Made by a program: the position numbers and the translations under genes
The notes under the pieces: model-generated
What the model was told of the DNA's origin: nothing
Seen by the model: only the letters and a program-made list of their open reading frames with translations
Databases searched by the model: none
NCBI RefSeq assembly: GCF_000001735.4
Contig: NC_003071.7
Location: 1,623,001-1,687,000, forward strand
DNA from: Arabidopsis thaliana
Lineage: Eukaryota; Streptophyta; Magnoliopsida; Brassicales; Brassicaceae
Direction: 5' to 3'
Length of the DNA stretch: 64,000 nucleotides
Part shown: piece by piece, positions 23,961 through 34,136 of the stretch
Layout: each line of letters begins with the position of its first letter
Position numbering within the stretch: the stretch's first letter is position 1

Positions 23961-25345
23961 ATGAATCTTCAAGCTGTTTCTTGTAGCTTCGGATTCCTTT
24001 CGAGTCCACTTGGTGTCACTCCCAGAACTTCGTTTCGTCGCTTCGTAATCCGAGCGAAAAGTAAACAATTTGAATCCCTAGATCTTTGTTTAAAGTGATT
24101 GTGATTTCGGTTTTGGATTCATCTTGAATCTTCTTCTTGTTTTTGCAGCGGAACCGTCGGAGAAATCAGTAGAGATTATGAGGAAATTCTCCGAGCAATA
24201 TGCTCGTCGCTCTGGGACTTACTTCTGTGTTGATAAAGGAGTTACTTCAGTCGTTATTAAGGTACTCTTGATTTCAATCGGAGCTTATTGAAATTTCAGA
24301 TGAACTTGTGTTGATATGAAGATTGTGATCAACTGCTTAACTATTGAAGTGGCTTGTGTCTTTCTACTTGTAGATTATGAGTTAGTGAATGTAAACATCT
24401 TGAGGTTTAATGCTTAACTTTGTGAGCAGGGTTTGGCTGAGCATAAAGATTCATATGGTGCACCGCTTTGCCCTTGCAGGTGATTTGCTTCTTCCGAGCA
24501 ATCTTGAACTATCTATGTATTCGTAAAGTTTGATCCTTTGTTGTTGATGTAGACACTATGATGATAAAGCTGCTGAGGTTGGACAAGGCTTTTGGAATTG
24601 TCCGTGTGTTCCAATGAGAGAGAGGTAAGAACTATCTTCTTCATGTGGTTGCATAATAAGCATTGGGGTTGCTATATAGTTAGAACTAAGAATATAAAGT
24701 CCTTTGGGAAAAGCTGGTTATATAGATCGTCTCCAACGTCCTTGTTGTTATTAGTTGGATAGTATTCAGCAGCATACGTATGTTGTAGTTTCCATAGAGG
24801 TAGCCGATGCTCCGTATTGGTTGTATCAAGATTGATGCAGAGAATGTATTCACATATTGCTAGGCAAGTGGAAATTGAATTAACCATAGTTAGAAAACTC
24901 CTGTAAAACTCTTGGCCTATGTGGCTCTTTTGATCAAATTCTGATACACCGCAAATTTAAGATCCTTTGTGTTTTAATAGGACTTAGTTTAGGTAGTAGA
25001 GTTCGATCAATTTTGCATCTGTTGACGGTTTATTCTGATAATACTTGCTTGTTTACATCTTGTACTAAAGTATTTATCACTTGTTCATCAGGAAGGAGTG
25101 CCATTGTATGCTTTTCTTAACTCCTGATAATGATTTCGCTGGAAAAGATCAGGTAAATCTCAAATCAAAGCTTGAAGGTTCTGTCTCCATTTTAAGGATA
25201 CCATTAATGGTTCGAAGCAACTTAGTAGTATTGGGAATTTGGGAACCTATAGTATATAGTATATGGATTTCTAATTCTTTCTCTTGTTTGAATCTTGCAG
25301 ACGATTACATCGGATGAAATAAAAGAAACTACAGCTAACATGTGA
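23961..25345 (+). CDS. FTRC: Ferredoxin-thioredoxin reductase catalytic (beta) chain, chloroplast
   Basis: Six exons (23961-24060, 24149-24261, 24430-24479, 24553-24624, 25092-25152, 25301-25345) give exactly 146 codons plus stop, the expected precursor length. It carries the defining cysteine motifs CPC (in APLCPCRHY), CPC (in FWNCPCVP) and CHC (in KECHCMLF), which hold the 4Fe-4S cluster and the redox-active disulfide. Residues up to about 32 form a Ser/Arg-rich chloroplast transit peptide ending near FVIRAK. With the variable alpha chain it passes electrons from ferredoxin to thioredoxins in the stroma, activating Calvin-cycle enzymes in light. Intron 4 is long (467 bp). Probably At2g04700; single-copy in Arabidopsis as far as I recall. 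Confidence 0.97.
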
Positions 25346-25550
25346 GAGAGCTGGTTCTTCCATGTTCATCACCTCTGTTCTTTAGGTAAAAAAAAAGAGA
25401 GATATGTCTCGCCCCAAATGCAGTCTTGTACATTGATACCCCGAGCATCTTCTTCGTTCTTCTGTACAACTCTTTCACTCTTAAGATAATATTCTTTAGT
25501 ATGATCTTTTGTTTGCAAAACGATTACAAGCTATATAAAAGGATCCAACT

Positions 25551-25918
25551 TTACACGAAATCTTCAATAAGTAAGCTTAAAAGATCTAAAGGTTTCTCTT
25601 TCACATCTCTCAAAGCCAAAGCTTCCATAACAGTATCAATCCACTTAAATCAGTAGTTTTCTCATAACGTATTTCATTTGCTTCTTCTTCTTCTTCGGAT
25701 CTCAATCTCCAAGTTTTATGTTTTTTCAAGCAGTGATATGGTCTTTACAGTAACCATTCTTTGCAACCATTCTCTCGTGATGTTCAATGTTCTATGTCGC
25801 ATTCGCATGTGCCAAGTATGAACGGCCTCTATACTTGCAAGTTGTGGATTTTGGGCAAGCCATGCGTGGATGTCAAAGTATTCTTCACATGAAGAGTCGA
25901 TTATTGTTGTATTCCTCT
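25551..25918 (-). pseudogene. Unidentified two-exon coding remnant
   Basis: Two minus-strand segments join cleanly: exon A (about 25749-25918) ends at a GTAAAG donor, and exon B (25551-25643) follows an AG acceptor in the correct phase and ends with TAA at 25551-25553. Together they read about 87 residues, including DIHAWLAQNPQLASIEAVHT, TREWLQRMVTWIDTVMEAL and DLLSLLIEDFV. Codon use and the absence of stops look protein-coding. No start codon lies at the 5' end: the frame meets a stop 10-12 bases beyond 25918, and the next sequence does not read as protein, so upstream exons are missing or distant. I do not recognise the family. It is convergent with FTRC, whose 3' UTR probably overlaps its end. 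An internal Met (MRMRHRTLN) could start a peptide of about 50 residues. Confidence 0.4.
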
Positions 25919-27553
25919 CTAGTTATGCTGATCAGAAGAAACTTGGTTGTACAATAGTGCTTCGCTATTTATCTTCAATTTGAATGAATAAATTTCCATC
26001 ATAACTATCGGTTTTGGGCTTTTAAGTTCAATTTAAGCCTTTTAGGGTTTGTAATTTTGTTGTTCTGTTGTCATTGTCAAGGATGTCTTAAATTGACGGA
26101 AGAAGTCTGGAAAGAGTTGTTTTTCGAAGGTTAACATTACATTAATTTTGGTCAAGGGATACGGTAGAGAAGATCCTCTCTAGGGTTCCGATGAAATCTC
26201 TAAGAGCAGTTTGATTTACATGCAAAAAGTGGAACACTTTATTCAAAGATTTGAGCTTTGTAAAGAAGCACGTTGGTCATGCAAAAGTACAGCAAAGAAA
26301 AAAGGAGTTTATCGTAATCATGATGATTGATTTTAGGGTTTATTTGACGCACATCAATCTAAACACCAACGTTGAATCGTGTATAAAGCATGAAGCTAAA
26401 TTTACTAACCTAGACGATCAGATGAAGTAGATGTAGCTTAAGTCTTTCACTACGATGGTTTGTTGTTAAACATCACGAAAGACAATGCTAAGCTAGTGGT
26501 TTGGAACCCGTATTATGGACAAAACCGGTGGATCGAGGTCGAGCCTAGTTTTCACCGATCCGACTTGTATTTGTATGCTCTAGGATATGAGAAGAGCAGA
26601 AAATGATGCGGTAGGCACAAAATCTTGAGATTCATTAATTTTTGTCGTGACAATTGTTTCTGAGTACAAAATCTATGATTTTAACTAGTCCTGGGCGTTT
26701 GGGTATTCGGTTCGGGTTCGGATCGGTTCTTTCGGATTCAGATCTTTCGGAACTAGAATATTAGACCCCGTTCGGATACTTGAAAACTTCGGTTCGGGTT
26801 CGGTTCGGTACATTTCGGGTTTGGATAGATACTGGTACTTCCATTGAAAAACCGAAAAGTAACCGAATATTATTGGATACTAGTTCGTAACTACTACAAT
26901 ATACCCGAAAATACTTGATACTAAGTAAATATACCATAAAACCTGTAAATTTGTAATAAATAAAACTTGAAAATAAAATCAATAAAGCATGACATAACAA
27001 AAGTTTCATACGTTCAAGCCAAAAAGCAAGATTCAAAACATCCAAATAAAACCATCCAAATAGAAGAAAGAAGTTCAAATCCAAAGCAAGACATAAAACC
27101 ATTATTCAATATCAAATCCAAAGCATTCAAAGTAAAGAAAGAAGTTCAAATCCAAAGCAACATCCAAACATGATAGATTCTCCATGACTTGTTCCTGTTA
27201 CATCAAAACCAAATAAGCTCAGTTGAAAAATGAAAAACCATAATAAATATTAAACCATAAACCAAGTAAAAATGAATTACGAAATGATCATTGATTCATA
27301 AGTCTAGTATATTAACATTGAGCCATAAACCAAGTTCAGAAGTAAAAGAAAACAAAATGGAGTGATGAGGTTACCTTGTAGTCGTTTCCTTGATTAGTCT
27401 TTTAGTCCAAGTTCACTTCAGTTTGAAGCTCTGAAAAAGAGTTCAATCAACACCCAAGTTGTGTTAGAACATAAGAGAATTTTCAAACAACATCTAAAAC
27501 TAAAACTAGTAAACTACATAGATAAAGTTACCTTTCTCAAGCTTATCAAGTAA

Positions 27554-27826
27554 TTATATATCAACAAGAAGTTGTGCGTTTGTTAGAAAAGTGTTTTCAC
27601 TCAGCTTGATTTCAGTTTTCAACCACTGCTCAAGGCAAACCAAATTCTCTACCATATAATGAGTAAGGTAGCTCCTACTTGGCTCCAAAAGACGACCACT
27701 GGTGCTAAAAGCAATTTCAGATGCGATAGATGACACTTGCATTGCAAGTACATCTCTTGCAATTTCTGATAAAACTGGATACTTCTGACTATTGAGTCTC
27801 CACCAAGACAAGACATCCCACTCCAT
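27554..27826 (-). pseudogene. hAT transposase C-terminal dimerisation domain remnant
   Basis: A frame of 90 codons contains the hAT dimerisation signature: DVLSWWRLNSQKYPVLSEIA, DVLAMQVSSIASEIAFSTSG, and LVCLEQWLK. In intact hAT transposases this follows the catalytic domain. It is separated from the upstream piece (28019-28739) by stops and frame changes. It resembles the RICESLEEPER/DAYSLEEPER group. Confidence 0.88.
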
Positions 27827-28018
27827 TCAAGGAAGAGTTTTAGGATTTTCTACCTCTGCCTTCAGATAGATATCTAACTCATCTTTAGGATCAGTAACCC
27901 TAATTTCATTAACCATCTCTTTATAAGACCCGTCCATCCTTTCAAACTCAACAATACTATCTTCAACTAACTCACATGCAAAAGTATCTCTGGCAGCAGT
28001 AAATGAAGGCGGATTAAA

Positions 28019-28739
28019 CTAAGATGATTGTGTGTTTGGTCCCTTGAAAATGATAGTGTACTCCTTCAACATAGCCTTCATGACATCACAAACAGAATTA
28101 TACATCTCCTTGGCTTCTGAAGTGTCTTCACCATAAAGTTTCTCAAAGCACATTTTAGGAAATTCCATTTTCTGTCTAGGATCAAACACACTAGCAATTA
28201 TCAACATCCTATTGATATTCTTTTGTTCATCCCAATACTTGTTAAAATTTTCCCTCATTTCTATAGCTTTTGTCCTCAACTCTTTATCATAACTATGAGT
28301 CACTCCCATCAGATTTGTTTCTATGGTGACTATCTCACCATAACACTTGTAAGAGCAAACAATACTTGACGCTAAGACGACCAAAGTAGCAGTGTAGAAT
28401 AAGCCAAGAAACTTTACTAACCTCTCTACTTCCCTCCAATCACTTGTAGTAGGCGGTCCAATCCCCTTTTCTCCATCGACTACCTCCAAGAAGTGGTCAT
28501 TGTACAACTTGTCTTCAGCCTCCATCTTGTCAAATGCCACCTTAAACTTGATTGCTCTTGTTAACATCAAGTAGGTGGAATTCCACCTTGTTTTGACATC
28601 CAAAGGCAAACTCTCCCTTGTAATCTTACCTGTCACAACTTTCTGCTCAAATGAGTCACATCTAGAAGTAGAAGATCTCACATATAGCACTCAATTGTGG
28701 ATGGCTTCCACATGATTACCCAATTTGTGCAGACCTTCT
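28019..28739 (-). pseudogene. hAT transposase central-region remnant
   Basis: Reads LIVKEGLHKLGNHVEAIHN, an in-frame TGA (28691-28693), then about 223 codons including DVKTRWNSTYLMLTRAIKF, WREVERLVKFLGLFYTATLV and IASVFDPRQKMEF, which are typical of plant hAT (BED-type) transposases. The frame ends in a stop at 28019-28021. No BED finger or start is found before the element's right end at 28891. Confidence 0.9.
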
Positions 28740-29204
28740 TTCACAATCAACCGAACCCAAACCCGGAACCGAAGTTACAAAAGAGGAAGATCCGACAGGG
28801 TATTAGGTAGGGAACCGAAGTGCATTCGAATCGGATCTTTCGGGTCGGGTTCGGTTCGGGTTTTTGGGTTCGGGTATTTTGTCCAGGCCTGATTTTAACT
28901 CTGATTTATGGAGGGTTCTTGATGTCACCCTAGGCGAGAATATCCATATAAGTCATTATAGTCATGGTGTCTCTCTTAAGGGAAATTCATATTGGTTTGC
29001 TAAAACAAGAGAAGGTGACAATTGTTTTCTACTAGGTTTTGATTTCACAAAAGAGAGATTTGGGCCGCATTTGTCTTTGCCATTTGAGTTTCGGAGTTCT
29101 TTAGATATTGGGACTCTATCTAGTGTTAGAGAAGAGCAGCTTGCCATTTTAGGGTTTAGATCTAGTGTCACAAAATTATATGTTTGTTTTGATTTATCAA
29201 TGTG

Positions 29205-29830
29205 GATTAGAGTTTAGATTTTACAATTAAACAATATTATATGCCAGTTTGAATTTATAATAGAGTAGTTAGTGTTTAGATTTGGGAAAAATGTTATTTA
29301 ATACCTAACTTTCAAAAAGTGGCCAAATTAACCGTGAATTCTTGAAATGGCCGTTTTATAGCTCAACAAAAAGTTGACTTCTAATTTAACCTATAATTTA
29401 TCGTTGACCCGGCCAAATCGACTCATTGTTAACACTTCTTAACAGCTCTCCTAACAGCGTAACTAACAACTGTTTTCGTCCTTAAACCAACGATAACTGC
29501 TGTTAGGCCATGTTTTGTAACGGCTGTTAGAAGTGCTGTTAAGGAGTGTTAACGGTGAGTCGATTTGGCCGGGTCAACGATAAATTATAGGTTAAATTAG
29601 AAGTCAACGATAAATTATAGGTTAAATTAGAAATCAACTTTTTGTTGAGGTATAAAACGACCATTTCAAGAGTTCACGGTTAATTTGGCCATTTTTTGAA
29701 AGTTCAGGTATTAAATAACATTTTCCCGTTTAGATTTTACAATTAAATGAAATTATATGTCGGTTTAGGTTTATAAAAGAGCGGTTAGAGTTTAGATTTT
29801 ACAGTTAAATGAAATTATATAATCTATTTC
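29205..29830. repeat. Second array of the ~60-bp repeat, split by a foldback MITE
   Basis: Outside the insertion at 29284-29727, the sequence holds about three units beginning GTTTAGATTTTACAATTAAA and spaced about 60-62 bp apart. They match the units at 20240-20530. The array begins where the F-box pseudogene similarity stops. Confidence 0.7.
29284..29727. mobile_element. Foldback MITE with ~180-bp inverted repeats
   Basis: The 444-bp element has long, nearly identical inverted arms: left begins GGGAAAAATGTTATTTAATA and right (reverse complement) GGGAAAATGTTATTTAATAC, with similarity continuing to the central region. Perfect 10-bp duplications GTTTAGATTT flank it (29274-29283 and 29728-29737). 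The right arm carries an extra ~30-bp internal duplication (GTCAACGATAAATTATAGG). No coding potential. The GGG termini and 9-10 bp target duplication suggest mobilisation by a Mutator-type transposase; that is inference. Confidence 0.85.
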
Positions 29831-30061
29831 TTGCCTAATTTGATCAAATGCTTATTCTAAAACAAGAAATTAACTGTGAGTTTTAGTATTTCGTGTTGAA
29901 TTATAATTTTTTTTGCACTAAATGAATTTTGTGCATGTTCCGAAGAAAAAACCTATACATTAATGATATATGTATACTCGGTTTTATAGATAAACATGCG
30001 CACATGTCACAAAAAATACCAACTCCTAGTAAAAACAAAGAGGATCAACATTTTTGAGACT

Positions 30062-30993
30062 TTAACCACAACAACCACCATCCTTGGAGATGGTACCATA
30101 TCTTCCTCCAGCTTCACCTTGAGAACGTGAATATCCAACTTTGATGCCCAGTGACTGTTAAAAATTGAGATCAAAGGAATTGTAAATCACATTGGCTGGT
30201 TTAGTATGATATGAACAAGAAGAAAACAAAAGAAAGAAAGAAGAAGTATTACCTAGTTGGATACATCAAAGACTCAATGTTTTGAAGAATATTTTCAGCA
30301 GTCTTTATGAAACCATGTTCGTATATATATATAGGTCATACTAATTAAGAAAAGAAAGATATATTTGGTCAAGATATTTATAAAATATTTTGTAAAAATA
30401 AGGGGTTTTGTGCAAAAAAAACTTTCGAAGTCGCTCATTTTTGCAACTTTACCCTACACGTCCAAAAAATACAAAATAATCATGTAAAATCCAAGATAAT
30501 ACGCAATATAGGATATTTTTGAAACTTTAGATATATTATATATGTTTTCATGATCACATAAATTTGTTTTTGAAAATTCTGAAGATTTAGATGAACTCCT
30601 CATCTCCAGGGCTTCGAAATGATATATTATTTATCAAAATTTTAAAATTTGACAATAGCGGAAAAAGCTATATTTTGTATTGTTTTGGATTTCATACGAT
30701 TATTTTGCATCTTATAGACGTGAATGGTAAAATTGCAAAAATGGACGACTTTGAAGTTTTTTTTTGAACAAAACCCAAGTAATGATGACCTCCTCTATGT
30801 TTTGAGATGTTCTTGCAGACGCCGGAAGGCAATGTTGTTTGGCAAACTCTCCTCCTTCCTCTTTACTAATAGCTCTCTTGCGAACAAGATCACATTTGTG
30901 TCCAATAAGAATGATACTCATGTTATGATTGGCATACTTAATGTCCAACATCCTCCAACCAACTCGCCACAAGGTTAAAAGTCTCTTTCATAC
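30062..30993 (-). pseudogene. RABB1-type (Rab2) small GTPase pseudogene fragment
   Basis: Minus-strand pieces match the C-terminal half of a plant Rab2. They are KETFNLVASWLED (about 30950-30990), ANHNMSIILIGHKCDLVRKR (the NKxD guanine-binding motif changed to HKCD), KEEGGEFAKQHCL, SARTSQNIEEV (the SAK-equivalent motif), FIKTAENILQNIESLM (30253-30320) and a last exon ending GIKVGYSRSQGEAGGRYG...GGCCG and TAA at 30062-30064, with the double-Cys prenylation end. Frameshifts occur near 30945, in the missing residues before SART, and across the last splice junction. A 374-bp MITE (30403-30776) lies between NIEEV and FIKTA. The N-terminal half with the P-loop and switch regions is absent. Confidence 0.85.
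30403..30776. mobile_element. MITE with ~110-bp inverted repeats inside Rab pseudogene
   Basis: Left terminus GGGTTTTGTGCAAAAAAAAC and right terminus (reverse complement) GGGTTTTGTTCAAAAAAAAA continue as related arms for about 110 bp (shared words CATTTTTGCAA, ACAAAATAATC, AAATCCAA). No coding content. I could not find a clean 8-10 bp target duplication immediately outside, so the exact borders may be off by a few bases. Style resembles Mutator-type MITEs. Confidence 0.7.
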
Positions 30994-31516
30994 AAGTCCT
31001 CAATTTTCTATATATGAGTTCTGTTTGATTGATAGTCATACAAGTCCTCAAAGGAATGTATGCACCAAAATTCGTCAAGACAAACAAATTCAACCAAATC
31101 AGCAATGAAACACACAAAAGCTGAAGACATATTATGTAAATGTGCATGCACAAGAATAAAGAATAACATGACAAATTATGAACCTCGTGATCTCGTAAAT
31201 CAGAAATGCTCAGGCGGCTCCTTGATAATACATTTGTATTTCAGATAGACTATATGTATGAGAAAAGAAATATATTTCATTGTTGTTCATTTATTCTATT
31301 TTGTATTTTTAGCAAATCTTTATCATCATGTTGCATAGAAAGAAACAAACCGAATAATATAGAAGATGATGAAACAATGTAATATTGCTCACAGAGAATA
31401 AGAGTAAATGAAAGAAACGATCATTAGGCTTCACCATAGTGCAGCAAGTCCAACATGTTTTCATCATATCGAATATCGATGTTTTCCAATGTCGTTTTTG
31501 TTTTTCCTTTGTATTT
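30994..31516. other. Intergenic, F-box pseudogene 3' side
   Basis: AT-rich. A 14-bp word CATACAAGTCCTCA occurs twice (30989-31002 and 31037-31050), probably a small duplication next to the Rab pseudogene. No gene seen. Confidence 0.4.
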
Positions 31517-32699
31517 TTAGATGATGAAACATTTTTCAACTTGAATAAGAGGAAGTTGCTTGATTTGCAATAAACTTGGAACATAAGTGCACATTTGTGA
31601 CCTAGACCATGTGTTGGCATGTTGCTCGAGATTCACTACTCTATAGTATCCAGCCTCTCCAAAAATGCTAATTGTGTAAGGATTTAACGTTTCATCAAAA
31701 CTCATGACAATTTTGTTTTTCTCATCAATGAAGAAACTTTCACTACTTTTAAATGGAGTTTCCATTACAGTTTCCATATCCACTTTCAAGAACTTGGTCC
31801 ATAACACATGGCCAGGCTCAATATTAATTGTAATCCATATATCAAACATATATGGATTCGCACGGTTTTGCTGTTGTAAAACCGCAAGCTTCTCTTCTTT
31901 AACAGAAGATAAAATCACATCGCCATAATACTCAGCGTTTAACGGTAGAGGCAGAAGCGGTCCAAATCTCTCGCTTGTAAAATCAAAACAGATTATGTGG
32001 TCATGATCATATATGGTCAATCCGTGGCTGCGTGAGTTTCTTGTAATAGCACTCCAATAAGTGTTTCCTTTAATAGATATGCCATGGCTACCAAGAGATA
32101 TACACCAGTGTGGAGTGACATCAAGAGTCGTCCATAAACCAGACTCGAAATCATAGATTTCATACCATTCTAACTCAGGTCCATGGAAGAAATAATCTAT
32201 AAACCTCAATAATTTGTGGCTACGACATGAGATATTACCCACGTATCCAAGAGCGTAACTGAACCTTGCGCATCCGATTAGGTGGTGGGAATACCTGGGT
32301 TCGATCCACCTTGTTAGCCCCCAATACGGATTCCAAACCACAAGCCTAGTATCTTTTTTTTAATATGCACAACATTAAGCCCTCAAAATGAATGACTTGA
32401 GATATCTCTACTTGTTCTGAATTGTTTAACCAAGTAAGTTTACCTTTACACTCTATATACGGATCACCATCGACAACAACGCTAATCAAATAAAGATTGT
32501 AATCCATCAACAATATCATCTGGGACTCCCCTTCCTTGGTTGTTGTTGTTTCTTTACCAAAGTGTAGCTTGGCAAAGCTCTTACATTTAGATAAAGTATA
32601 AAACGTTTTGCAAGCTAATCGCACTGCTCTCATAGAGTTCAATGGAAACCTAGAGAAAATCTCCTCCAATAAATCGCTTGGGAGATTTGTGATAGTCAT
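31517..32699 (-). pseudogene. F-box protein (FBA_1 type) with a homopolymer frameshift
   Basis: ATG at 32697-32699 opens with a canonical F-box (TNLPSDLLEEIFSRFPLNSM, then RLACKTFYTLSK). It runs in frame to LMLCILKK, where an 8-A run (plus strand 32354-32361) shifts into a TAG. The next frame continues directly with DTRLVVWNPYWGLTRWIEPR, the start of the F-box-associated domain, and runs intact to TGA or TAA near 31517 (YEIYDFESGLWTTLDVTP, GISIKGNTYWSA, ICFDFTSERFGPLLPLPL). A single base change in the A run accounts for the break, and everything else is open, so this is a very young lesion, an allele-specific null, or a sequencing error. Functional relatives recruit substrates to SCF ubiquitin ligases. 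It is related to the older pseudogene at 26100-29218. Confidence 0.85.
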
Positions 32700-32717
32700 T
32701 GTTTTAAATTGCAACAA

Positions 32718-34136
32718 GGATATTTCTCTTTTCTTGAGTAGAAAGCTATATATATATATATAAATTCCAGATTCAAAAACAAAACTAGGCCAATTATGGA
32801 CTTCAGTATCTATATGGGGTTTTAATATTTAAATAACTGATTATTACAATTGAATAAATTTAAGATGTAATTTTATATGTTTAAAAATATTAATGAGAGA
32901 TCTTAGTAGAGATAATATATCTTTTTAAAAAAACAGGGGAGTTTAATTTCTTTTAGATTTTAGTAGATTTGGAAATCCATGTAGAATCTACTGATTTAAA
33001 AATCAAACAAAGTGAATTTGAAAATAGATTGAAAGGGATTGAAATTTTTAAAAAGTAGATTGTGGTAATGATCAAGCAAAAAATTGGTTTATAAATATAA
33101 CTTTTTTATGAAAAAAACAAAAATATAATATTTAAAATGATTGCTCAAGTAATTAACTCAAATACACTTAACCAAAAAGTAGTATATTCGAAGTCGATCT
33201 ACAAGGACCAAAGATACACTTTTAAGCATTTTTGAGACTAGTTCTTACCTAAAACAAAAAAGTTGTTTGTTTGGGTTTTCAGATTGTAATTAAATAAAAA
33301 TTGTAGATAACTTAACAATTAAACTTATGAATTAAAGATATTGGGTTATGGGTATTTCAAAGATTCAATGAATAATAGAAACACGACACAAGAATTTTCA
33401 ACAATGAAGCATTGTTTTTGAACATGAACATAAATTTAGACTAATTTTCCTCTCAAAACATTAATCACTAAATTTGACTACTCGACTACTAAACTCTCGT
33501 TCGTAATTTTCTAGTCAAATTCGCATTAGAATTAGGTTCATTTGATTCACAATACATTCTACCATCAACTTTCATTGGCTAGAAATATATTGTGCAATTC
33601 ACATTTGGTTCATTCATTTAATCAAACACTTTTGATACATAAAAAAAAACTTAAAATCTAAAACAGGGTGATTAATCCTATTCACAGTCTTAAGAACTCC
33701 AAACAACAATCAACCTATTAATTCATTGAATCTCTACTTAAAATCCTAAAACTCAATTAAGAAACTAATACATATCGAAAGGAACAACACACAAAATACC
33801 AATTAAACATAATAAATTAATAAAATATATGAAAAAAAGAACTGTAAATCTTCTCTAAAGTATAAAAAGAGGATGACTCTCTAGAATCACAATGCTCCAT
33901 TAGGCGCTCCGGCCACGACAGCCAGAACTTGCCTACATATGCGTAAGTGATTGTCATATTATATAAACCGAACCAAATTCCATTAATTAGAACGCTAACC
34001 GAATTTTATTACACTAAATAAGCTTAACCGAACCCAAGTTTGCGGATTCGAACCAAACCAAACTCTGAACACAAAACCGCATCCATGGAAACAATGTCAC
34101 AAACTTGCCCTTTAGGGTTTATCCTCCAAGACCAAA
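32718..34136. other. Intergenic region upstream of ankyrin/BTB gene
   Basis: AT-rich with a short (TA)n microsatellite at about 32749-32762. The promoter of the gene starting at 34137 should be in its right part; the presumed 5' UTR contains TAGGGTTT at about 34112-34119. No other gene recognised. Confidence 0.4.

Larger units (their letters stand above)
26686..28891 (-). mobile_element. hAT transposon, internally deleted, transposase remnants on minus strand
   Basis: A 2,206-bp element with termini TAGTCCTGGGCG (left) and CAGGCCTGGACA (right, reverse complement), flanked by perfect 8-bp duplications ATTTTAAC (26678-26685 and 28892-28899), diagnostic of hAT. Subterminal regions are rich in GGTTCGGGTTCGG-type words at both ends. 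It carries two hAT transposase remnants. The N-terminal BED zinc finger and much of the upstream catalytic region are missing, so it is non-autonomous. Confidence 0.92.
26100..29218 (+). pseudogene. F-box (FBA type) pseudogene interrupted by a hAT transposon
   Basis: Left part (about 26150-26680) reads as an F-box remnant: VEKILSRVPMKSLRAV, then a stop, FTCKKWNTLFKDLSF, and farther on LVVWNPYYGQNRWIE and RSDLYLYALGYE, with several stops and frame changes. The right part (28892-29218) resumes the F-box-associated domain: SDLWRVLDVTLGEN, GVSLKGNSYWFAK, GFDFTKERFGPHLSLPF. The two parts are separated by the hAT element 26686-28891, whose 8-bp target duplication ATTTTAAC lies inside the coding sequence. 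The right end runs into the ~60-bp repeat array at about 29205. Functional relatives are substrate receptors of SCF ubiquitin ligases; this copy cannot encode one. Confidence 0.85.

Noticed and set aside
24672..24887. Minus-strand frame inside FTRC intron 4
   Set aside because: Lies wholly within an intron of an opposite-strand gene and matches nothing I recognise.
30394..30785. Target-site duplication for the MITE at 30403-30776
   Set aside because: Flanks AAAAATAAG and AAGTAATGA are similar in composition but do not form a true direct repeat, so no TSD is claimed.
33850..34010. GC-richer patch upstream of the ankyrin/BTB gene as a possible RNA gene
   Set aside because: No tRNA or snoRNA boxes with correct spacing were found.
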